From CAVRGQ01 sp963720785 (lineage in GTDB: Bacteria > Actinomycetota > Acidimicrobiia > IMCC26256 > DASPTH01), in assembly GCA_963720785.1 (NCBI GenBank), contig CAVRGQ010000004.1:1054001-1118000 (forward strand): DNA of 64,000 bases, in the 5' to 3' direction. Below the pieces are notes generated by a model that was given only the letters and a program-made list of their open reading frames with translations, was not told the origin of the DNA and did not search any database. Shown piece after piece: positions 1 to 9,195 of the stretch (positions within the stretch are counted from its first letter, which is position 1; each line of letters begins with the position of its first letter). Position numbers and translations under genes: made by a program.

Positions 1-770
1 GGTAGATCTAGCCGGCCGTCGCGGGTGGTGTACGCAGCGACCATCGGGTTGGGCGACTCCGCGTGGCGGAACCGCGGAATGGTCTCGATGTCGTAGAGCT
101 GCGCGGCCACCACCCCGGGCGAGATCGACCACATGCCCGACGACAGCAGCGACACGTCGACCACGCCGCCGCGGCCGGTGCGCTCCCGGCGCACGAGCGC
201 GGCCGCGATGCCGCCGGCGAGGAACGCGCCCGACGTGAGGTCGCCGAACGCGGGGCCGACCAGCGGCACGAACTCGTCGGACACCTGGCTCGCCGCGTGG
301 CCGATGCCGGTGCGGGCCCAGAAGTCGGTGATGTCGTAGCCGCCCTGCTCGCGCTCGGGGCCGCGGTCGCCGTGACCGGTCGCGCGCCCGTAGACGAGCC
401 GCGGGTTGATCGCCTGGAGGTCGTCGACGTCGACGTGGAACCGGCGCCGCGCGTCGGGCAGCAGGTTGGTGACGAACACGTCGGCGTCGCGCACGAGGTC
501 GTGCAGCACCGCCTGCCCGTCGGGCACCGACACGTCGAGCGCGAGGCAGCGCTTGCCGCGGTTGAGGATCTCCCACATGAACGCGACACCGACGTCCTTC
601 TCGGGGAGGCGCGCCGACGGGGTTGCCCAGCATCGGGTCGGCGACGTCGGGCGGCACCACCTTCACCACGTCGGCGCCCCAGTCGGCGAGGACCGCGGTC
701 GACGACGGCAGCGAACGCGTACATCGACAGTTCGACGACGCGGACGTCCCTCCAACAGGTCGTAGGGCAC
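1..770 (-). CDS. CaiB/BaiF family (class III) CoA-transferase, 3'-truncated by window edge, frameshifted
   Basis: A family III CoA-transferase moves CoA between an acyl-CoA and a free acid in the cytoplasm, usually to activate a catabolic substrate. Joining frames gives the family landmarks in order: VRVVELSMYAF at the N-terminus, then VLADWGADVVKV, ILNRGKRCLALDV, and FGDLTSGAF with the expected catalytic Asp. The probable start is GTG at 770, with GGAG just upstream and 8 bases after the stop of the amidohydrolase, so the two are co-transcribed. Reading frame is lost near 750, 715 and 615 although the protein sequence is continuous across each break. The gene runs off the left edge. Family assignment is firm; the substrate is unknown. 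Confidence 0.8.
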
Positions 771-778
771 GCCGTCTC

Positions 779-1941
779 CTACGTGGCCTGGAGCAGGCCG
801 GCGAGCGTGCTGCCCGCGATCTTGGTGGCGATCGTCGTCGGGCACGTCGGCGAGGACCTTCTCGAGGTAGCTGCGGTTGTTGGGGAACAGGCCGTCGCCG
901 TGCGGGTAGTCGCCCTCGAAGAGGATGTTGTCGACCGGCATCTGGTCGAGCGCGGTGAGCGCGAAGCGCTCGTCGACGAGGCACACGTACATGTGCTCGC
1001 GGAAGTTCACCGACGGCGGCAGCTTCGGCTTGTGGTGCATGCGGCCGAGGACCGGGTCGAAGTCGATGCGGTGGTCGTGCCACACCTTGTCGGCGCGCTC
1101 GACGAGGTAGGGGATCCATCCGGTGCCACCCTCGGAGAGGATCACCTGCAGGGTGGGGAAGCGGTCGAACACGTTGCCGAGCAGCCAGTCGGCCGCCGCC
1201 ATCATCGAGTTCACGCCGAGCAGCGTGACCTGCACGGTGACCGGCGCGTCGGTGCGAGGTCGACACGAGCTTCGAGCTCGACCCGATGTGCGTGCACAGC
1301 GGGATGCGCAGTCTGCTGCGCGGCGGCGAACAGCGGGTCCCAGTAGTCGGTGTGGATCGACGGCATGCCGAGCACCGTCGGGTTCTCGGAGAACGCGATC
1401 GCCGCGCGCGCCCTTGGCGACGCACGCGGTCGAGCTCCTTCACCGCTTCGTCCATGCGGTGCAGCGGCAGGATCGCCGCGCCGAAGATGCGGTCGGGCGC
1501 GAGGCCGCACCACTCCTCGAGCAGGTGGTCGTTGTACGCCTGCAGGCAGGCGAGCGCGAGGTCCTGGTCCTGGGCGACAGGGTAGAAGCGGTGGCCGGCG
1601 AACCGCGCGTAGTTGGGGAACAGCAGCTGCGCCCACACGCCGTCGAGGTCCATGTCCTTCAGCCGCTCGGCCGGGTCGTAGCAACCGGGGCGGATCTCGT
1701 CGTAGCGCGCGGTGCCCGGCGCGGGCGGGTAGCCCTCCTCGGAGAAGCCCTCCCGTGGCCGGCACGAGCCCATGGTGAGGAAGTAGCGCTGGTCTTCGAA
1801 CACCCAGCACTCGCGCCCGTCGACCTCCTCGATGTGCGGCGCACGATCGCGGTACTTCGCGGGGGCGCGGTCGACCCACAGGTCCGCGGGCTCGATCAGG
1901 TGGTCGTCGGCCGAGTAGATCTTCGCGTCGGCAGGAAGCAT
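779..1941 (-). CDS. ACMSD-type amidohydrolase (amidohydrolase_2 family), multiply frameshifted
   Basis: Members of this TIM-barrel family (ACMSD-like) are metal-dependent hydrolases or decarboxylases. The start is ATG at 1941 with GAGGAG upstream. The protein begins MLPADAKIYSADDHLIEP, which carries the N-terminal metal-binding region. It then shows FSENPTVLGMPSIHTDYWDP, an SEGGTGWIPYLVERAD segment and the C-terminal FEGDYPHGDG metal-Asp loop. It is clearly paralogous to the intact protein at 5210-6412. Frame changes occur near 1415, 1400, 1290, 1255 and 838, yet the conserved blocks continue in order. It overlaps nothing and precedes the CoA-transferase in the same operon. The reaction is not predictable. 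Confidence 0.8.
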
Positions 1942-2021
1942 GGAGACTCCTCGGATCGCGGGGCGTCGGAGTGCGGGGGGCGGTGGCACGGGGGTGCCGG
2001 TCGTCGTACGCTCGACGCGTG

Positions 2022-3442
2022 ATGGCCGAGCCGGCAACGCTCGAGACCGACTACCTGGTGGTCGGTGCGGGTGCGATGGGGATGGCGTTCGTCGATGCGC
2101 TGGTCGGCCATGCCGACGTCGACGTGGTCATGATCGATCGTCGCCCCGCACCCGGCGGGCACTGGCTCGACGCCTACCCGTTCGTGCGGCTGCACCAGCC
2201 GTCGCGCTACTACGGCGTCGACTCCCTGGACCTGGGTGACGGACGCGGGGATGTCGACGACCCGGGCGCCGGCTTCACGGCGCGCGCCTCGGCCGGTGAG
2301 ATCTGCGGCTACTACGACGCCGTCGCTGCGCGCGGCTGCGGCGATTCCGGGCGCGTGCGCTTCTTCCCGATGAGCGAGCACGTGGGCGGGTCGGCGTTCC
2401 GCTCGCGAGCTCACCGGTGCGGTCACCGAGGTCGCGGTGCGGCGAGCGGTGGTCGACGCCACGATGCTCGCGGGCGAGGTGCCGGCGACCACGCCGCCGC
2501 CCTTCGCCGTCGCCGACGGCGTGCGTTGCGTACCCGTGGGCGCGCTCGCCGCGATCCCCGAGCCGCCCGACGACTACGTGGTGATCGGCGGAGGCAAGAC
2601 GGCGACCGATGCGCTCGGTTGGTTGCTCGCTTGTGGTGTCGAGCCGGCGCGCCTTCGTTGGATCCGGCCCCGCGACTCCTGGCAGCTCAACCGCGCCTGG
2701 TTCCAGGCGGGCCGCGCCCAGACGCTCGCCGGCACGGTCGAGATGTTGGAGAGCATGGCCGTCGCGCGCTCGGTCGACGAGGTGTACGAGCGGATGGAGC
2801 AGGCGGGGATGGTCCTCCGCACCCACCGGGCGATCGTGCCCACGATGATGCGGGGCGCGACGATCAGCGAGCGCGAGCTCGAGCAACTGCGGCGGGTCCG
2901 CGCGGTCGTACGGATGGGCTACGTGGAACGCATCGAGCGTGACCGGATCCTGCTGACCGGCGGCGAGGTGCCCACGACGCCGGAGTCGCTCCACGTGCAC
3001 TCCGCGGCGGCCGGGCTCGGGGCGCGACCGACGGTGCCCGTGTTCGGTGACGGGACGGTCGTGCCGCAGCTCGTGACCCGGCTCAGCGTCTCGCTCTCGG
3101 GTGCGCTGCAGGGCTACCTCGAGGCGTCGGGCCGCTCGACGGACGAGAAGAACCGCTTGTGCCGGCCCACCGGGATGCCCAGCACCCCGTTCGACTACCT
3201 GCGCGCGATCCTGGCGGGCATCGAGACGGAGCTGACGTGGTTCGACGCGCCCGACGTGCAGGCGTTCCTCGACGGATCGCGGTTGAACCTGCTCGCCGGG
3301 CTCGGTGAGCAGGATCCGTCCGACGTCGTGCACGCGCTGCAACTCCGCCTCGTCGATTCGCTCGGGCCCGCGTTCGATCGCCTCCGCGCGTTCACCGCTG
3401 GACGCGACGCCCGCCGAGCGTGCTCGCATGTTCGCGGGGTGA
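2022..3442 (+). CDS. FAD/NAD(P)-binding oxidoreductase (flavin monooxygenase-like), frameshifted
   Basis: The N-terminus (TDYLVVGAGAMGMAFVDALV, then a MIDRRPAPGGHW segment) is a Rossmann dinucleotide-binding fold with GxGxxG. A second nucleotide-binding motif, DDYVVIGGGKTATDALGW, lies mid-protein, as in two-domain flavoprotein monooxygenases. The start is ATG 2022, directly preceded by an in-frame GTG at 2019. Frame is lost near 2395 and near 3400. After the second shift the protein ends ...PAERARMFAG with a stop at 3440-3442. The gene is a lone plus-strand gene between two minus-strand operons. Its substrate is unknown, and an oxidoreductase role rather than a structural one is inferred from the two cofactor motifs. 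Confidence 0.7.
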
Positions 3443-3466
3443 TCCGGTCGACGGCACGGGGCCCGC

Positions 3467-4661
3467 TCAGAGCTCCTGTGCGGTGTACAGCACCGCGCCG
3501 CCGTAGTGCGGCGACGAGTGGCAGGCGACGCCCACGTTCGCGGACGCCAGCTGTCGTTCGCCGGCGCGTTGCGCGAGCTGGAGGTACACCTCGAGCATCT
3601 GCGGCACGCCGTGCATGCGACCGTTGCCGATCGCGCCGCCGCTCGACAGCGCGGGCAGGCCACCGTTCGCCGCGGTTGATGCCGCCGTCACTCACGAAGC
3701 GGTGTGCCTCGCCGCGCCCGCAGTACCCGAGCGACTCGAGCCACCACCACACGAGCGGCGAGAAGCCGTCGTAGAGCTGCGGCACGTCGACGTCGCGCAC
3801 CGACAACCCCGAGCTCTCCCAGAGCCGCGCCGCGGTCTGCGCGCCGGTGTCGACGATGTCCTCGAGCGGCCAGTGCTGCGGCAGCCGGGCACGGGTGGGG
3901 CTGCCCATCCCGAAGCCCTGCACGTACACCGGTGGGTTGGGCAGGTCCTTCGCCCGTTCCGCGGTGGTGAACACGAACGCGGCGACGCCGTCGACGGGGA
4001 TGTCGCAGTCGTACATGCAGATCGGGTCGGAGAGCACACGCGCCGCGAGGTAGTCGTCTTTGCTGAGCGGCTTGCCGTGCCAGTACGACCACGGGATCTG
4101 CGCGCCGTTGGCGCGCGCCTCCACCGCGACCTCGGCGAGGTCTTCACGCGTTGCGCCGTAGCGCTGCATGTACTCCATGGTGGGGATCGCGATCATCGAC
4201 AGCGGGCCCCAGTACCCCATCGGCGCCATCCACTGCGCGGTGCCCGGCGCCTTGGTCATCGGGTTGCCGTGGTAGCGGCCCTTCGGTGGGTTGTGCAGCG
4301 CGCGGTGCACCACGACGGTCTCCGCCGCGCCGCTCGCGATCGCGTTCACCGCAAGCGACACCGAGCCGGGGATCTGCCCGTAGCCCACGAAGCCGGAGCA
4401 GAAGCGCGGGTTCACGCCGAGCGCCTCGGCCATCCACGCCGCGGAGACGATCGACACGCCGTCGACGATCGCCTGCCCGCCCGACGACGGCAGCAGCGAC
4501 CCGGTCGTGAAGCCGTCGACGTCGTGCACCTCGAGTCCGGCATCGGCGATCGCCGCGCGTGCGGTGTCGACGGCGATCGCGCCGAGCGTGCGATCGGCGT
4601 GGCGCACGATGGGGCTCTGCGCGTACCCGGCGACGGCGACCTTGTTGCGCACGTAGGTCAC
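3467..4661 (-). CDS. Thiolase-like (SCP2/Ltp2-type) acyl-CoA protein, one frameshift
   Basis: This is a thiolase-superfamily protein related to lipid-transfer-protein thiolases. It starts VTYVRNKVAVAGYAQSP (GTG 4661, overlapping the upstream DUF35 stop in a GTGA arrangement). It ends with the SSGGAIGNGRMHGVP segment containing the conserved C-terminal glycine-rich loop. By my alignment, the residue where true thiolases carry the nucleophilic Cys is not Cys (QIPGS). Pairing with an adjacent DUF35 OB-fold protein is typical of retro-aldolase complexes that remove side chains from CoA-activated substrates, as in steroid degradation by Ltp2. That role is an inference. One frameshift lies near 3672. 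Confidence 0.75.
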
Positions 4662-5098
4662 GACGTCGCCCGCTCTCCGGTCAGCGTGAACGCGGGCACC
4701 GCGAACTCGTCGTCGAGGCGGTCGAACGCGACGGTGACCCGGTCGCCGAGCTGCAGCGGCGCGTCGGCGCCGTCCGTCAGGCGCCCGAGGAGCCGCAGGC
4801 CGGGTTCGGCGTCGAGCTCCACGTCGACGATCACGTAGGGCACGTCGGCGGCGAAGCCGGGAAGGAAGGAGTCGCGCACCACCGTCCACGACCGGACGGT
4901 GGCGTCACCGCTCACCGGCTCCGTGGTCCACGCCGGATCGGTGCTGCCACAGTGCGGGCACAGCGCGCCGGCCGGGAGGGTGAGGTGCGAACACACCGAG
5001 CACCGGGGGAGGGCGAGCACCCCCTGGTTGGCGGCCGCCCAGTACCCGGCCGACGTGGCGTCCGGGACCGGGACGGGCTTCACGGGTACCTCGGCCAA
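4658..5098 (-). CDS. Zn-ribbon OB-fold protein (DUF35 family), partner of the adjacent thiolase-like protein
   Basis: This 146-residue protein has a rubredoxin-like zinc ribbon near residues 35-55 (CSVCSHLTLPAGALCPHCGS, two CxxC knuckles) followed by an OB-fold, which is the DUF35 architecture. Such proteins bind acyl-CoA and form obligate complexes with thiolase-like enzymes. The start is TTG at 5098, chosen because GGGGGAG lies four to five bases upstream and no ATG fits. The stop overlaps the thiolase start, so expression is translationally coupled. Confidence 0.8.
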   Translation of the reverse strand: MAEVPVKPVPVPDATSAGYWAAANQGVLALPRCSVCSHLTLPAGALCPHCGSTDPAWTTEPVSGDATVRSWTVVRDSFLPGFAADVPYVIVDVELDAEPGLRLLGRLTDGADAPLQLGDRVTVAFDRLDDEFAVPAFTLTGERATS

Positions 5099-5122
5099 TG
5101 CTCCCCCTGGCGATCGCGCGTG

Positions 5123-5151
5123 TTGACGCCCCGGGTGGACGTCGCTAGCAT
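5123..5151 (+). promoter_or_regulatory. Sigma70-type promoter for the amidohydrolase/SDR pair
   Basis: TTGACG at 5123-5128 and TAGCAT at 5146-5151 are separated by 17 bases. This is close to the consensus for a housekeeping promoter and lies 58 bases before the ATG at 5210. It was read by eye and not tested. Confidence 0.5.
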
Positions 5152-5209
5152 CTGATCGTTCTATCTCAAATGCTGGCACCCGGACAAGTGCCGGACCCAG
5201 GAGGCAACC

Positions 5210-6412
5210 ATGGACGCGACCTCGCCCGACCTCGACTGGCTGGTCTCGGTCGACGACCACGTGATCGAACCGCCGAACGTGTGGATCGACCGCCTCCCCG
5301 CGAAGTACCACGACGTCGCCCCGCGGATGATCGACGACACCAACTGGGTGTACGAGGACAAGAAGGTGCCGACCTCCGGGCTCTCGGTCACGATCGGCAA
5401 GCGCAAGGAGGACTACACCCCGCTCGGTGTGCCCTACTCCGAGATGGCGCCCGGCGCCTACGACCCGAAGGCGCGCATCGAGGACATGAACCGCGCGGGC
5501 ATCCTCGGCTCGCTGTGCTTCCCCTCGTTCCCGCGCTTCTGCGGCCAGATCTTCTGGGAGGCCAAGGACAAGGAGCTCGCGCACCTCTGCGTCCAGGCCT
5601 ACAACGACTGGATGATCGACGAGTGGTGTGGCAGCGCGCCCGGACGCTTCATCCCGCTGATCATCATCCCGCTCTGGGACCCGCAGCTCGCGGCGAAGGA
5701 GATGGAGCGCTGCGCGGCGAAGGGTGCCACCGCGTTCTGCTTCTCGGAGAACCCCGAGCCGCTCGGCCTGCCGACCATCCACGACCCGAACCGCTACTGG
5801 GACCCGGTGCTGGCCGCCGCGCAGGATCTGCAGATGGTGGTGAGCATGCACGTCGGCTCGTCGTCGACGATGCCGGTCATCTCCAGCGACGCACCGGGCC
5901 TCGCCAACCTCACCTTCGGTGCGATCCGCGCCGCCGGCACCTTCCTCGCCTGGATCTTCAGCGACTGCTTCGAGCGCATGCCCGGGCTCAAGATCGCGCT
6001 GTCGGAGGGCAACATCGGCTGGATGCCGTACTTCATCGAGCGGGCCGAGCAGGTGATCGACAAGCAGCGCTTCTGGGCGGCCAACACCAGCACCGCGTTC
6101 TACCAGAACGAGGTGAAGACCGAGCAGGTGATGGCCAACCTCGAGACGCTCGACGTGCGCCAGACGATCCGTGACCACATCTGGGGCTGCTTCATCGAGG
6201 AGAGCTCGGGCCTGCGATCGCTCGACATCATCGGCGAGGACAACGTGATGGTCGAGACCGACTACCCGCACAGCGACACCACGTGGCCCGACTGCATCGG
6301 GGTGGCCCGCAAGCTGCTCGCCGACCTGCCGCCCACGACGCAGTACAAGATTCTGCGCGGCAACGCCGAGAAGCTCTACCGCTTCACCCCGCAGGTGCCC
6401 ACGCTCCCGTGA
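5210..6412 (+). CDS. ACMSD-type amidohydrolase
   Basis: This is an intact 400-residue member of the metal-dependent amidohydrolase_2 family. It shows VSVDDHVIEP at residues 13-22 (the N-terminal metal site, retaining one His), a VVSMHVGSS strand with the mid-barrel His, a SEGNIGWMPYF segment and ETDYPHSDTTWP with the C-terminal metal-ligand Asp. The ATG at 5210 has a perfect AGGAGG at 5199-5204. Its stop overlaps the GTG of the following SDR. It is a close paralog of the broken gene at 779-1941. Several proteins of this family accompany CoA-dependent degradation clusters in actinobacteria, but the reaction is unknown. Confidence 0.88.
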   Translation: MDATSPDLDWLVSVDDHVIEPPNVWIDRLPAKYHDVAPRMIDDTNWVYEDKKVPTSGLSVTIGKRKEDYTPLGVPYSEMAPGAYDPKARIEDMNRAGILGSLCFPSFPRFCGQIFWEAKDKELAHLCVQAYNDWMIDEWCGSAPGRFIPLIIIPLWDPQLAAKEMERCAAKGATAFCFSENPEPLGLPTIHDPNRYWDPVLAAAQDLQMVVSMHVGSSSTMPVISSDAPGLANLTFGAIRAAGTFLAWIFSDCFERMPGLKIALSEGNIGWMPYFIERAEQVIDKQRFWAANTSTAFYQNEVKTEQVMANLETLDVRQTIRDHIWGCFIEESSGLRSLDIIGEDNVMVETDYPHSDTTWPDCIGVARKLLADLPPTTQYKILRGNAEKLYRFTPQVPTLP

Positions 6413-7323
6413 CCGCAGCGAACGACCTCGAAGGCCGCGTCGCCGTCATCACCGGCGGCGGCCGCGGCATCGGGCGTGCAACTGCGCTGGCCTTCGCCGA
6501 GGCGGGCGCGGCGGTGATGGTCACCGCCCGCTCCGCCGAAGAGATCGAGGAGACCGCGTCGTTGGTCGAAGCCGCCGGCGGTCGTGCCGCGTGGTGCCCG
6601 GCCGACGTCACCGATCTCGACGCGGTCAAGGAAGTGCTCGCGAAGACCGAGGCCGAACTCGGCACTCCGACGATCCTGATCAACAACGCCGGTGGCGGCG
6701 TCCCCGGGACCGGTGGCAAGTTCGAGCTCATGGAGCCCGAGGCGATCGTCGCGGGCCTGAACACCAACATGATCTCGGCGATGCTGCTCACCCGGCTGGT
6801 GTTGCCGGGGATGCTGGAGGCGGGGCAGGGCTGCGTCGTCAACGTGGCGAGCGGCGCCGCCATGCTCGGGATGCCGTTTATCATCCCCTACACGGTGGCC
6901 AAGACCGGGATCGCGCGTTTCAGTGAGGCGCTCGCGCTCGAGATGCTGGGGCGCGGCGTGACGGTGTTCGCGATCACCCCCGGCAACGTGCTCACCAAGC
7001 TCACGAACTACCTGTATCCCATCCGCGAACAGATGGCCGCGGAGATGCCCGAGAACGCGCCGTGGGTGTATCCCCCCGGCCACGAGCTCGACGAGGACCG
7101 CGGGTGGTACCCGCCCGAGCGTTCCGCCGAGCTGTGCCTCTTCCTCGCGTCGGGCAAGGCCGACGCTCTGTCGGGACGGTTCTTCTCCGTCCACTACGAC
7201 GAGGCACAGATCGTCGCCGAGGCCGAGCGCGTCGAACGCGAGCAGCTCTATCTGCTGCGGTTCCCCACGTTCGACGGCATCGAGGACGCGATCTACTACC
7301 GCGACCCCAAGAGCTTCGGCTGA
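6409..7323 (+). CDS. Short-chain dehydrogenase/reductase (classical SDR)
   Basis: This 304-residue NAD(P)-dependent oxidoreductase starts at GTG 6409, which overlaps the amidohydrolase stop (GTGA). The cofactor motif TGGGRGIG is at about residues 15-22, NNAG follows, and the catalytic YxxxK is present as PYTVAKTG near residue 163. The C-terminal extension (about 50 residues beyond the usual 250) ends DAIYYRDPKSFG. Translational coupling suggests it acts on the same pathway as the amidohydrolase. Substrate unknown. Confidence 0.85.
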   Translation: MTAANDLEGRVAVITGGGRGIGRATALAFAEAGAAVMVTARSAEEIEETASLVEAAGGRAAWCPADVTDLDAVKEVLAKTEAELGTPTILINNAGGGVPGTGGKFELMEPEAIVAGLNTNMISAMLLTRLVLPGMLEAGQGCVVNVASGAAMLGMPFIIPYTVAKTGIARFSEALALEMLGRGVTVFAITPGNVLTKLTNYLYPIREQMAAEMPENAPWVYPPGHELDEDRGWYPPERSAELCLFLASGKADALSGRFFSVHYDEAQIVAEAERVEREQLYLLRFPTFDGIEDAIYYRDPKSFG

Positions 7324-7335
7324 CGGCGAGTCGTT

Positions 7336-7945
7336 CTACCGGCGAACGTCGAGGCTCATCCTGATGTACCGGTCGTCTTCGATGTGCCGGTGGCGGGTGT
7401 TGGTGCCGAACCCGAGGTTCGCGCCGAGGAGCCCGCGCATCTCGGGCGATGCGTCGGCCAGGAATTCGTCGCCGACGTAGCTGAAGTCGTGGACCGGCCG
7501 GTACGCGAGACGGCAGTAGGTCACGTGCAGTACGACCCGTTCCCCCGGTGCCGTGCGCGGCCGGTTGCCGTGCCACACGGCGCCGTCCCAGAGAACCACC
7601 GATCCGGGTGGGGCCTCGATGGCGATCGCCTCCGCGGTGGCGGTGGCGGATTCTGCGGGTGTCGCGACCCGTCGGAGCGTCTGGGTCCTGGGGAGGATCG
7701 TCGTGGCCCCGTTCTCCTCGGTGAACTCGTCGGTGACCCAACATGCGGTCAGGAGCGCGAGGTGCTCGGGGAACGGACTCGGCACCTGCGACTGGTCGCA
7801 GTGCACGCCCACCGAACTGCCCGCGGTCCGGACCGTGCCGAGCACGGAGCTGAGGAGGCATCGGCGGCCGCAGATGTACTCCGCCAGCGCGAGCACCGCC
7901 GGATGGGTGCAGGCCTCGCTGAACGCGGGCCGGCCGACGAGCTTC
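7336..7945 (-). pseudogene. Phytanoyl-CoA dioxygenase (PhyH)-like protein lacking its N-terminus
   Basis: The recognisable part runs from GRPAFSEACTHPAVLALAEY to the stop at 7336. It includes the Fe(II) ligands VHCDQSQ (HxD) and the distal His/2-oxoglutarate Arg region VWHGNRPRTAPGER, so it is a Fe/2OG dioxygenase. Upstream of about 7945 the same frame turns into Arg/Gly-rich nonsense for 60 or more codons, while the opposite strand carries a genuine protein fragment. The first 60-80 residues expected for PhyH are missing. I therefore call a 5' truncation at a rearrangement or assembly junction rather than an alternative start. Confidence 0.6.
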
Positions 7946-8133
7946 CGTCGTCCGAGGACCTCTGGCTCCGGTACCGCGCGTCGACCGCGCACGGGCTGGC
8001 CATCTGGTTGGTGACCGCGGCGTCCGACTGGCAACGACTCGACGTGTCGCTCGCCCTCGCCGAGCGCTACGCCGCGGCCTTCGTCGACCTGGACGCTGCG
8101 GAAGCCATCGAGGAGCTCACCAGTCGAGGGTGA
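7936..8133 (+). pseudogene. 3' fragment of an APH-type phosphotransferase
   Basis: About 65 codons on the plus strand encode a protein-like sequence (SSEDLWLRYRASTAHGL, then AIWLVTAASDWQ and LAERYAAAFVDLDAAEAI) ending at a stop at 8131-8133. It aligns with the last 55 residues of the complete kinase-like gene just downstream on the other strand (W-x3-Y, then G, W and T at matching spacing), so it looks like the C-terminus of a second such gene. No start or kinase core exists upstream; the PhyH fragment begins there instead. Its composition is unlike a shadow frame. Confidence 0.5.
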
Positions 8134-8154
8134 CGCCTCGCCACGCGCGTCGGC

Positions 8155-9186
8155 TCAGAGCACGCCGAGGCGACGGAAGGTGTCGTGGTCGGTGAGTGCG
8201 GCGGCGAGGCGAGGGATGTGCACCAGCACCACCTCGCGTGAGCTGATCCGCGTGATCACCCACAGGAAGTAGCCGTAGGCGAAGCTGAGCGTGTAGAGGT
8301 CCCACGCGGCCTCCCACCCGAGTGCGGGCCCGCCGGCGGCCGACAGTTCCGCGAGGTAGTGGCGGAGCAGTTCGGCTTCGTGCGCGCGCCGCGTCTCGAT
8401 GTCGAGCACGGTGCCGAGGTGATACGCGATGTCGGTGGCCCAGTTGCCGCGCTGCGCGATCTGCCAGTCGAGCCAGCACGCGCGTCCGTCGACGTCGAGG
8501 TACGAGTTCCCCGAGTGTGGGTCGGCGTGGATCACGCAGGTGATCTCGTGGGCACCGGTGCGGCGCATCGCCTCCGCGACGTTCTCCGCCGAGCGCAGTT
8601 CCGGTGCCACGTCGGGACCACGGCCGTCGTCGAGGAGTTCTTGGAGCATGTCGAGCGGGAACATGTCGGCCATGCCGACGATGCGGGGGGCGAGCCAGTC
8701 GAGGTCGGTGAGTCCCTCGCAGCCCCACGTTGCGGCGTGGAGCCGCGCCAGCTGTCCGAGGGTGTCGCGTGCCGTGCTCACGGAGTACGGCGTGAACGCG
8801 TTCATGAAGGTGCCGCCGTTCGCGACCACGTCGTCCATGATCATGATCGCCTGCTCCGCGGCGTCGTCGACCGCGGTGTAGTACGCACGCGGCGCACGCA
8901 CGTCGAGCTGCGGTGCGAGCGTCGCGTAGAAGTGCGCTTCCGAGAGCAGGTCGTCGCCCGGTGAACCGTCGAGGTGGGCCTTCACGCAGTACGCACGGGT
9001 CTCCCGAGTGCCGTCGGCGCGTTCGACCGTCACGCGGAAGCGGACCTTCTCCGCGCGGGTCTTGGAGGCGTCGACCGCCTCCACGCCGTCGATGCGGTCA
9101 CCTTCGCCGATGTCGTCGAGCGCCTCGGCGAGCCAGGCGGGGTCGAGCACCGCGTCGAGCGTCGTCGGCACGGAGGAATGCACCAT
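8155..9186 (-). CDS. APH-family phosphotransferase (aminoglycoside phosphotransferase-like kinase)
   Basis: This intact 343-residue kinase-fold protein has the catalytic loop CVIHADPHSGNSYL (HxDxxxxN) at about residues 230-243 and LDWQ for the metal-binding Asp. The family phosphorylates small hydroxylated molecules or, in some members, has no known substrate. It lies 9 bases after the GH2 gene on the same strand and is the last gene of the transporter/glycosidase unit. A role in phosphorylating a released sugar or aglycone is possible. That is inference from position only. Confidence 0.8.
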   Translation of the reverse strand: MVHSSVPTTLDAVLDPAWLAEALDDIGEGDRIDGVEAVDASKTRAEKVRFRVTVERADGTRETRAYCVKAHLDGSPGDDLLSEAHFYATLAPQLDVRAPRAYYTAVDDAAEQAIMIMDDVVANGGTFMNAFTPYSVSTARDTLGQLARLHAATWGCEGLTDLDWLAPRIVGMADMFPLDMLQELLDDGRGPDVAPELRSAENVAEAMRRTGAHEITCVIHADPHSGNSYLDVDGRACWLDWQIAQRGNWATDIAYHLGTVLDIETRRAHEAELLRHYLAELSAAGGPALGWEAAWDLYTLSFAYGYFLWVITRISSREVVLVHIPRLAAALTDHDTFRRLGVL

Positions 9187-9195
9187 CGGGTGAAC

